A stretch of 6,143 nucleotides of DNA from Lachnospiraceae bacterium. Its GTDB lineage: Bacteria; Bacillota; Clostridia; Lachnospirales; Lachnospiraceae. A program made the position numbers and the translations under genes. Of this stretch, positions 1 to 5,020 are shown piece by piece. The notes under the pieces are model-generated. The model worked only from the letters and a program-made list of their open reading frames with translations, ran no database searches and was not told the origin of the DNA. Numbering within the stretch: position 1 is the first letter of the stretch; every line of letters begins with the position of its first letter. Location: assembly GCA_021199395.1 (NCBI GenBank), contig JAJQIE010000017.1, positions 1 through 6,143 on the forward strand, given 5' to 3'.

Positions 1-51
1 CATATGCCGGGCCGCAAAATTATAATCGGTAGCGCTTTTTTCGTTACCCAT
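1..51 (-). CDS. 5' end of a third gene in the leftward ATPase operon (partial)
   Basis: The frame starts at an ATG (51-49) that overlaps the last codons of the ATPase gene: the shared bases ATGGGTAA hold both this start and the ATPase stop. The 17 codons visible read MGNEKSATDYNFAARHM and stay open to the window edge. A strong Shine-Dalgarno sequence, GGAGGTGG, lies at 65-58 inside the ATPase coding sequence, at normal distance from this ATG. The overlap and the internal ribosome binding site point to translational coupling, so the product probably works with the ATPase. Too little is visible to identify the family. In comparable loci such a gene may encode another helicase or a TerB-like protein, but nothing in these 17 residues shows that. 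Confidence 0.72.
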   Translation of the reverse strand, partial: MGNEKSATDYNFAARHM

Positions 52-1216
52 ACTTTTCCACCTCCATCGCGTTCAGAATCAGCTGCGCAATGCCGACGCT
101 GCCGGTGCGGGAAAGGGCGGCAAGCTCTCTGGCGTCGTCCGTATTCAGCACCGTTACTTCTGTATTCTGCTTTTTCCTCGCCATGCTTTCCGATATGGCG
201 ACAATGGTATCCGGCGTGTATTCCTGAGCAGCCAGACGGTCAAGATCCGCCATATCCGAGAAACGGTTGAAACGCTCGCCGACGATCTCATTCTGTATCC
301 GCATCCAAAGAGCCTGATAGGATTTCAGACCGGCATTCTCATTGTCGATGAGCGAGCGGTCAAATGCGTAGACAAAGAAAATGTGGTGCATACTGTCGAT
401 ATCATCAATGAGCTGCCGGATGCTCTCATAGGTATCCTCCCGCTTCATCTTTGTGTAATGCACAGTCTCCAGGCTGGTGCGGCTGATCAGGATTTCCATA
501 TCGTCAATCGCCACAAAAATCCCGGAATAACCGCCCATATGGACGACCTCCGCCAGAGAACGGAGCATATTCCGCGCATTGTATTTGGTGATTCTTGCGG
601 GGTAAAAGCCCAGAGCACGAAGCTGGGAAAGCTTTACCGTGCGGTCGGCCTTCAGCCAGGCAAGCAGCAGCTCACGGTTCTGCTCTTCCAGAACGGGATA
701 GCCGAGAATGCTGCCGGTGAGCATGCTGCAGGCAAGTGCGAAATTGTTGTCCAGCAGGGGATTTTCCAGGAAAAGCTCCCGCAGAAGGGAACGGATTTCC
801 CGGCGTGTTACCGGATCGCCGGAGCCGTTCTGGGAGAGATAATCAATGAACTTCATGCCCTCCGGAATTTCCACAGGATCATAGCCCATTTCCCGGACCA
901 CGCACAGGCTTGCCGCTTTTAAGCAATCCATGATATCGCATTGCTCCAGTATTTCTATGTAAATTTCCCGGAAGTCGTGCATCCAGATATCCTTTGCGGA
1001 AAAACTGACGGTTTTGTAATGTGCATCCTGTGCCAGCTTTGTCATGAGACGCAGGAAATGCGTCTTGCCGCTGCCGGGACGGCCTGTGACGAATTTTATC
1101 TTGCTCCCGCCGTCGTGGATATATTCCTCAAGGTATTGCTTCTGCCAGAAATCGGTCAGGAAACCAATCCCGCAGGTCTGCTCCGACAGAGCGGCCATAT
1201 TTTCAAACTCAGGCAT
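44..1216 (-). CDS. P-loop ATPase, BREX BrxC/BrxD (DUF2791)-like
   Basis: A 390-aa cytoplasmic ATPase. The Walker A motif GRPGSGKT is at residues 45-52, after a short N-terminal segment. The Walker B strand IFVAIDDME is at about 233-241, with two aspartates (238, 239) and a nearby Glu241 instead of the usual DE pair. A strand HHIFFVYAFDRS at 277-288 fits the sensor 1 region, with Arg287 or the ERFNRFSD segment (314-321) as possible arginine sites. Size and motif layout suggest the DUF2791 / 'BREX system ATP-binding' group, whose members accompany helicases in defence loci; that assignment is from memory of the family, not a search. The start at 1216 is supported by GAGGT at 1228-1224. The gene follows the 257-aa helical protein by 34 bp and overlaps the next gene by 8 bp, so all three form an operon. 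P-loop ATPase is certain; the family name is moderately sure. Confidence 0.8.
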   Translation of the reverse strand: MPEFENMAALSEQTCGIGFLTDFWQKQYLEEYIHDGGSKIKFVTGRPGSGKTHFLRLMTKLAQDAHYKTVSFSAKDIWMHDFREIYIEILEQCDIMDCLKAASLCVVREMGYDPVEIPEGMKFIDYLSQNGSGDPVTRREIRSLLRELFLENPLLDNNFALACSMLTGSILGYPVLEEQNRELLLAWLKADRTVKLSQLRALGFYPARITKYNARNMLRSLAEVVHMGGYSGIFVAIDDMEILISRTSLETVHYTKMKREDTYESIRQLIDDIDSMHHIFFVYAFDRSLIDNENAGLKSYQALWMRIQNEIVGERFNRFSDMADLDRLAAQEYTPDTIVAISESMARKKQNTEVTVLNTDDARELAALSRTGSVGIAQLILNAMEVEKYG

Positions 1217-1250
1217 TTGTGTTACCTCGTTTCCATACTACTGTAAATTA

Positions 1251-2024
1251 TCATGCAAACCGTATCGTTGCCAGAAACTGTTCCATTCCATTTGCGTCCA
1301 GAATACGGATGGCCTTTTTGTTATTATGGGCGGGGCCAAAATTAAAGCTGCGCCCGTTTTTCGTCTCTGTCATCCCATTGATGTATTCTTCATAAAGCCT
1401 CGAAATGTCGTAGGAGAAGCTTTGCAGATCATAGTCTCTGCGGAAACGGCTCATAGGTGTCAGGAACTTATAAAGGTTTGTAAGGTATAGATCAGAGCCG
1501 GATTTTCGATTGAGCTTCAGAACGGCGAGGTCGTAGGCTTCCTCCAGCTCGGCGGCAAAGCTCTCCACGTTAAAACGCGCTTTACTCAGCTTTTCCTGTC
1601 CCGCCTTTACTGTGTTCACAAAGCTTGCAGGGCGCATACACTGTATACGCTTTTTATTCAGGTACACGTCCTGATTTTCCACATCCAGCTTCACCTTGTA
1701 GGGGAACATTTCATAGACCGGGAATTCGCCTTTGACGTCAACCTCTTTTTCCTGGCAGATATCCAGCATCTGGGTGGCGAAATCCCCGCTTTCGAAGTAG
1801 GCCTTCGTGTCAAACGCTTCGACAGAGCTGCTCAGATTTGCAATTGTGGCCGACAGGGAATCAACCGCCTGTGCAAGATTACCCAGATCGCGGGAAAGGT
1901 ATTTCAGGTCGCCGCTCTCCGTTTCACGAACAATGGTCTTATAGAGCTTTTGGAGAGAGGTAAGACTTTCCTTCACCGACTTTTCGCCAGGCTGGAGGGA
2001 CTGGTAAAGATCTTCATAATTCAT
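1251..2024 (-). CDS. Hypothetical helical protein, first gene of the ATPase operon
   Basis: A 257-aa soluble protein that I do not recognise as a named family. Residues about 14-72 are a run of amphipathic helix with heptad-like spacing (for example LGNLAQAVDSLSATIANLSS), so a coiled coil is likely. A compact middle part, about 99-136, looks beta-rich with a pattern like GEFPVYEMFPYKVKLDV and then a second strand pair. The C-terminal part (about 137-220) is again helical and charged, and a short strand-forming tail, RFNFG-like to RFA, ends it. There is no signal peptide or membrane segment and no catalytic motif. The ATG at 2024 has AAAGGA at 2040-2035, about 10 bp away. It lies 34 bp upstream of the ATPase gene in the same orientation. 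A helical adaptor or DNA/ATPase partner is a guess from context. Confidence 0.82.
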   Translation of the reverse strand: MNYEDLYQSLQPGEKSVKESLTSLQKLYKTIVRETESGDLKYLSRDLGNLAQAVDSLSATIANLSSSVEAFDTKAYFESGDFATQMLDICQEKEVDVKGEFPVYEMFPYKVKLDVENQDVYLNKKRIQCMRPASFVNTVKAGQEKLSKARFNVESFAAELEEAYDLAVLKLNRKSGSDLYLTNLYKFLTPMSRFRRDYDLQSFSYDISRLYEEYINGMTETKNGRSFNFGPAHNNKKAIRILDANGMEQFLATIRFA

Positions 2025-2090
2025 AGATATTCTATCCTTTGTATTGTTAAAATTAATGTGTATGGTTCCGTTTTTTCATTTTCAGGTTCG

Positions 2091-2119
2091 ATTATATAGG
2101 AAACAGGAGAGATTTTCAA
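2091..2119 (-). promoter_or_regulatory. Sigma-A type promoter of the leftward operon
   Basis: Read on the minus strand, TTGAAA (2119-2114) is followed by a 17-bp spacer and a perfect TATAAT (2096-2091). Transcription should start near 2084, giving a leader of about 60 nt before the ATG at 2024. Confidence 0.8.
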
Positions 2120-2150
2120 TAGAATGTTTGATATAATCAGGGGATTTTAT

Positions 2151-2179
2151 TTGACGCTGTTTTACCTGCATATTATAAT
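2151..2179 (+). promoter_or_regulatory. Sigma-A type promoter of the helicase gene
   Basis: TTGACG (2151-2156), a 17-bp spacer and a perfect TATAAT (2174-2179) lie upstream of the helicase start. Transcription should begin near 2186, giving a leader of about 35 nt. The two divergent -35 boxes are only 31 bp apart, close enough for joint control. Confidence 0.82.
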
Positions 2180-2207
2180 ATCACTAATATTACCGGTCTT
2201 TTATTTT

Positions 2208-2213
2208 AAGGAG
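2208..2213 (+). promoter_or_regulatory. Ribosome binding site fixing the helicase start
   Basis: AAGGAG lies 7 bp before the ATG at 2221 and decides the start. An upstream ATG at 2124 in another frame lies before the promoter and has no use as a start for this gene. Confidence 0.85.
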
Positions 2214-2220
2214 TCGATTT

Positions 2221-3981
2221 ATGGAAACGGAGAGTCTTTACCAGTGGCAGGAGGAATGCCTGAAGCGCTGGCTGGAATATGGCGGAAGGGGCATGGTACA
2301 GGCTGTTACCGGCTCTGGAAAAACAAGGCTTGCTCTGTGCGCGATTGACGCTCTGGAAAAAAAGCTGGGGCGAAAGGTACTGGTAAAAATCGTGGTTCCT
2401 ACAAACGCTCTGATGAGACAGTGGGCGAAAGCGCTGCGCGGGCATCTGAGGGAGACAAAGGACAGTGCCGGTTCACAGGGGTATTTTGGAAGCAGGATTT
2501 CTCCGGAAGAACAGGAAATGGGTGGGAGTATTCTACAGGATACGATTGAAAACCGGATGGATTTACGGGATGGAGGAGCCGGGAACTGGGTTGACGCACA
2601 GAATGGAGAAAGTGAGAATCAGGACAGCGTGTGGAACGCAGCAACGGGGATTCGGATCGGCCTGCGCGGTGGCGGAATCAAAGACTCGCCTGACTGCAGA
2701 TATATGATATATGTGATTAATTCGGCTCGCTACGAGCTGGCGCGGCAGATTCTGACGCAGATTAAGGGCGGCGAGGCGGTTTTTCTGATTGCGGATGAGT
2801 GTCACCACTACGCGGAAGGAGAAAACCATCTGATTTTTGAGTTTCTGACCAGAATCAATATCGAAGATGCCGCTTATTATTCGCTGGGGCTGTCGGCTAC
2901 TCTCCCAGGTGGCGAGGCGGGACGGGCGCTTGCGGCGGCTCTCGGCCCGCGCATCTATTCCTACGGGATGGAAAAGGCTTCTGCCATGAAAACGGTCTGT
3001 CCTTTTGATATTTTTCATGTTTCCCTGTCGTTTGACCGGGAGGAGCAGGAAAAATACGAGGAGCTTTCAGCGGATCTGACGCATTGCTTTACGAAGCTTG
3101 TTCAGGCGGTTCCTTCTATCGCGGGCGCGGGTCAGAGAGAGCTGTTTGAGGAGCTGCAGCGTTTAAGCGCCGGAAAGGACAAAAGGCTAGCCATGCTTGC
3201 CCGGAATTACCTGAGTCTGGTATATAAAAGGAAAAACCTGGTGTGTGTGGCGTCCGCGCGGATTCTTTGTGCGACAGAGCTGATCCGCCGACTGGATCCC
3301 GAAGAAAAAATCCTGGTTTTTGGCGAGCGGATTTCCCAGGCGGAAGAGCTATACCGACTTTTGTCCGGGCAGTATCCCGGACGTGTTGGTCACTGCCATT
3401 CGCGGCTTGGCGATCAGGCGAATCGGAATAATCTGGAGCGGTTTCGCACCGGAGAATTTCGAATCCTGCTTACCTGCAGATCCATGGATGAGGGTGTGGA
3501 TATTCCGGACGCTTCGGTGGGAATTATCCTGTCAGGCACTTCTACACAGCGACAGAGGGCGCAGCGCCTGGGGCGGATTATCCGAAAGAAAGAAGGAAAA
3601 GAGCGGGCGGCGCTTTTTTATCTGCATATTGAGGAGACGATGGAGGATACCGTCTATCTGCCTGATACGGGGGGAAACCGCATATTCGAGCTTGCGTATG
3701 ACTGTGACAGGAACGATTTTGTCCATCCCTCCTATGAGGAAGCTGCATGGCAGGTGATCGAGGATATCAGAAACGCAGGCGCGGATAACGAAACGTTGTG
3801 TGAAGCATTCCGCTGTCTGGATATGGGCTGCGTCCGAAGCGACTGGACGTCCGAACCGGATGCGCTCGACGCAAAGATACGCAAGGCGTCTGATACAGCG
3901 GAGCGCAACTATTGGGTCTGCATGAAGAGGATTGCCGGGAAAAGGAGAAGGTGTCTGGAAAATACTGGAAGAGATTTGTAA
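2221..3981 (+). CDS. Superfamily 2 DEAD/DEAH-type helicase (XPB/UvrB-like core)
   Basis: A 586-aa ATP-dependent nucleic-acid helicase or translocase. A Q-like element YQWQ is at residues 7-10. Motif I AVTGSGKT is at 28-35, Ia VVPTNALMRQW at 58-68, II DECHH at 192-196 and III SAT at 225-227. Motif IV ILVFGER is at 364-370, V (CRSMDEGVDIPDAS) at 419-432, and VI QRLGRIIR at 448-455. The core is therefore complete and presumably active. Between Ia and II, residues about 80-145 are a poorly structured, Gly/Asp/Asn-rich stretch that looks like an insertion. After motif VI, about 130 residues form a C-terminal domain of unknown role. The gene is divergent from the ATPase operon and shares its promoter region, suggesting a joint system. 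Motif II being DECHH and motif V DEGVDIPDAS favour an XPB-like DNA translocase over an RNA helicase. The exact biological role is unknown. Confidence 0.9.
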   Translation: METESLYQWQEECLKRWLEYGGRGMVQAVTGSGKTRLALCAIDALEKKLGRKVLVKIVVPTNALMRQWAKALRGHLRETKDSAGSQGYFGSRISPEEQEMGGSILQDTIENRMDLRDGGAGNWVDAQNGESENQDSVWNAATGIRIGLRGGGIKDSPDCRYMIYVINSARYELARQILTQIKGGEAVFLIADECHHYAEGENHLIFEFLTRINIEDAAYYSLGLSATLPGGEAGRALAAALGPRIYSYGMEKASAMKTVCPFDIFHVSLSFDREEQEKYEELSADLTHCFTKLVQAVPSIAGAGQRELFEELQRLSAGKDKRLAMLARNYLSLVYKRKNLVCVASARILCATELIRRLDPEEKILVFGERISQAEELYRLLSGQYPGRVGHCHSRLGDQANRNNLERFRTGEFRILLTCRSMDEGVDIPDASVGIILSGTSTQRQRAQRLGRIIRKKEGKERAALFYLHIEETMEDTVYLPDTGGNRIFELAYDCDRNDFVHPSYEEAAWQVIEDIRNAGADNETLCEAFRCLDMGCVRSDWTSEPDALDAKIRKASDTAERNYWVCMKRIAGKRRRCLENTGRDL

Positions 3982-3988
3982 AAGAACA

Positions 3989-4022
3989 CCCTCTGTGGAT
4001 GCGGGAAAGCTGCCACAGAGGG
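3989..4022. terminator. Inverted repeat between convergent genes, probable bidirectional terminator
   Basis: CCCTCTGTGG (3989-3998) and CCACAGAGGG (4013-4022) are perfect 10-bp arms around a 14-nt loop. The hairpin starts 7 bp after the helicase stop and ends 17 bp before the queT stop. Neither side has a long T-run; the minus strand has the better one (TGTTCTTTTA). It may therefore be a weak or Rho-independent-like terminator, or a transcript-end stabiliser. Confidence 0.65.
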
Positions 4023-4039
4023 ATATGATAAATGTCTGG

Positions 4040-4549
4040 TCAGGACTGCTGCGGAAACAACTGAGTCCGATATTTTGACAGCGCGAAAAGCAGAACCATC
4101 CCAAAGACACCGCAGGAAATCACTTCTCCGATCGTGACGGTCACGAAGGAAAACCAGAGTGGCCGGATGCCATAGCCGTACAGCAGCACGAGCGGGACGA
4201 CAATCGCGTTTGCGACGATTGGCGGAACCGGCGCCAGCCATTTACTGTGACTGCGCAGCGCACAGGTACCAAGCGCGCCGATCAGTGTCGCGACGGGGCC
4301 AAAGATAATGTCGGGCAGGGCGCAGCCGGTCAGGATATTTGCCAGAAGGCATCCGATATAGAGTCCGGGTATTGCCGCCGGTGTGAAAAATGGCAGGATG
4401 GTGAGCGCTTCGGAAAAACGCACCTGAATGTTGCCGTTTGCGAGGCCGAGCTCATTCGCGAGAAACGTGAGCACGACGTAGAGAGCGGCGATAAGCGCCG
4501 CGTGCGTCAGGAGCAGAACGCTCCGTGACTGGGTCGTTTGATTTTTCAT
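4040..4549 (-). CDS. queT: QueT family queuosine-precursor transporter, ECF S component
   Basis: A 169-aa hydrophobic membrane protein with about six membrane segments, the usual size for QueT (COG4708). It is the substrate-binding S component that, with a shared ECF energy-coupling module encoded elsewhere, imports queuine or a related queuosine precursor (preQ0/preQ1). Family-like segments are IQVRFSEAL at 41-49 between the first two membrane segments, a glycine/alanine-rich segment ending in PDIIFGPVATLIGAL at 79-93, and GEVISCG at 141-147. The start is placed at 4549 rather than further upstream, because AAGGAG lies at 4565-4560 and the preceding sequence is a riboswitch leader, not coding. 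It converges on the helicase gene and has no partner genes here. The preQ1 riboswitch in front of it strongly supports the substrate assignment. Confidence 0.92.
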   Translation of the reverse strand: MKNQTTQSRSVLLLTHAALIAALYVVLTFLANELGLANGNIQVRFSEALTILPFFTPAAIPGLYIGCLLANILTGCALPDIIFGPVATLIGALGTCALRSHSKWLAPVPPIVANAIVVPLVLLYGYGIRPLWFSFVTVTIGEVISCGVFGMVLLFALSKYRTQLFPQQS

Positions 4550-4559
4550 TTTCAGTTCA

Positions 4560-4601
4560 CTCCTTAGTTTTGTTTTACGTCTGGATGGTTTCGAACAGAC
4601 G
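4560..4601 (-). promoter_or_regulatory. preQ1 class I riboswitch in the queT leader
   Basis: Read on the minus strand, a P1 stem CGTCTG (4601-4596) pairs with CAGACG (4583-4578) around the loop TTCGAAACCATC. The loop ends in a cytosine (4584) directly before the 3' strand, at the place of the preQ1-pairing base. An A-rich tail TAAAACAAAACTAAGG follows (4577-4562), close to the known class I tail and carrying the Shine-Dalgarno sequence. In this family the tail folds back on the loop as a pseudoknot when preQ1 binds, hiding the ribosome binding site. The expected effect is translational repression of queT when preQ1 is plentiful. Assignment is by pattern from memory; a covariance-model search would confirm it. 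Confidence 0.86.
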
Positions 4602-4605
4602 AATT

Positions 4606-4625
4606 GGACGCCGCTGACTTCGTCC
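4606..4625 (-). other. Extra hairpin in the queT leader, upstream of the riboswitch
   Basis: On the minus strand, GGACG (4625-4621) can pair with CGTCC (4610-4606) around a 10-nt loop. It sits 4 nt before the riboswitch P1 stem. Its role is unknown; it may only help folding or protect the 5' end. Confidence 0.4.
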
Positions 4626-4665
4626 ATGGTGAGTGGGAAAACGGATGCCGTGCGCCGCTTTGTAG

Positions 4666-4693
4666 AGTTTACCAGAAAAGCAGGGAATGTCAA
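4666..4693 (-). promoter_or_regulatory. Probable promoter of queT
   Basis: On the minus strand a perfect TTGACA (4693-4688) is followed after 16 bp by TAAACT (4671-4666), four of six matches to the -10 consensus. Transcription from about 4659 gives a leader of roughly 110 nt that contains the whole riboswitch. Confidence 0.62.
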
Positions 4694-4752
4694 GCACTTT
4701 TACGGGAGCGGGGAATTTATATGTATTTATGACAGCTACTATACCATAGAAA

Positions 4753-4791
4753 CCTTGAAAAAAGATGGAAAGTTTCAATCTTTTTTCAAGG
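4753..4791. repeat. 39-bp near-perfect palindrome upstream of the esterase gene
   Basis: CCTTGAAAAAAGAT (4753-4766) and ATCTTTTTTCAAGG (4778-4791) are perfect 14-bp inverted arms. The 11-bp centre continues the symmetry with GAAA and TTTC, broken by one mismatch. No gene ends nearby on either strand, so a terminator is not expected. Possible roles are an operator for a dimeric regulator, a hairpin in a leader transcript, or an attenuator. Confidence 0.7.
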
Positions 4792-4797
4792 TATTTG

Positions 4798-4806
4798 TGG
4801 TAAGAT
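4798..4806 (+). promoter_or_regulatory. Weak candidate extended -10 promoter for the esterase gene
   Basis: TGG followed by TAAGAT (4801-4806) fits an extended -10 element, but there is no good -35 box; the palindrome occupies that place. It would start transcription near 4813, just before the structured element. No better promoter was found between 4700 and 5000. Confidence 0.3.
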
Positions 4807-4817
4807 AACAAAAAGTA

Positions 4818-4993
4818 GTAACTATTTAGAACAGCAGGCCACAGACCGCCTTCTTTGAAGGCTATATGCCGCTGTCGCGTCATATGTCTGAGGCTTGATG
4901 GGCGTTTCGCCCATCCCAAAATGAAAATACAGCCTTTAGCAGATAAATCTGCACAGTCTGTCTTTTCATTTTGATGCTGTTCTGAACTGTTAC
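4818..4993 (+). ncRNA. Highly structured 176-nt element: candidate leader RNA or MITE-like repeat
   Basis: The ends are 19-bp imperfect inverted repeats, 16 of 19 identical (4818-4836 with 4975-4993). Inside are three arms. Arm one is a stem 4837-4846 with 4886-4895 (one A/A mismatch), which forks into GCCTTC-TTT-GAAGGC (4848-4862) and an 8-bp hairpin with one mismatch (4864-4885). Arm two is GATGGGCG-TTT-CGCCCATC (4897-4915). Arm three pairs 4917-4932 with 4958-4973, 15 bp with one mismatch, capped by GCAGATAAATCTGC (4939-4952). The two non-Watson-Crick pairs (4827 with 4984, 4837 with 4895) are G-U only if the plus strand is transcribed. It ends 11 bp before the esterase ribosome binding site. 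I do not recognise it as a known riboswitch, and no transposase or clear target duplication is visible. Confidence 0.6.
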
Positions 4994-5004
4994 AAAAAAT
5001 AAAT

Positions 5005-5011
5005 AAGGAGG
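5005..5011 (+). promoter_or_regulatory. Ribosome binding site of the esterase gene
   Basis: AAGGAGG lies 9 bp before the ATG at 5021 and fixes the start, which is followed directly by a signal peptide. Confidence 0.88.
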
Positions 5012-5020
5012 CTTTTGCAT

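Noticed and set aside
383..922. A 179-codon plus-strand frame opposite the ATPase gene
   Set aside because: It lies wholly antisense to a gene with clear motifs, has no ribosome binding site and shows no recognisable domain.
2124..2348. A 74-codon frame starting in the divergent promoter region
   Set aside because: Its ATG lies upstream of the helicase promoter and it overlaps the helicase start in another frame.
3532..4110. A 192-codon minus-strand frame across the 3' end of the helicase and the 3' end of queT
   Set aside because: It is antisense to the helicase C-terminal region, crosses the terminator-like hairpin and has no family features.
4550..4693. An upstream, in-frame extension of queT giving a 217-aa protein
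   Set aside because: The extension would start within the -35 box of the likely promoter and translate the riboswitch. The inner ATG at 4549 has the ribosome binding site and gives the normal family length.
4626..4808. A 60-codon plus-strand frame
   Set aside because: It is antisense to the queT leader and promoter, runs through the palindrome and has no ribosome binding site.
4828..4850. Resemblance of GGCCACAGACCGCC to the B12 box of cobalamin riboswitches
   Set aside because: The other conserved cobalamin-aptamer segments are absent, and the pairing pattern does not fit. T-box and lysine-riboswitch signatures were also looked for and not found.
4575..4919. A 114-codon minus-strand frame covering the riboswitch and palindrome
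   Set aside because: The frame is made of regulatory and structured sequence and has no coding character.
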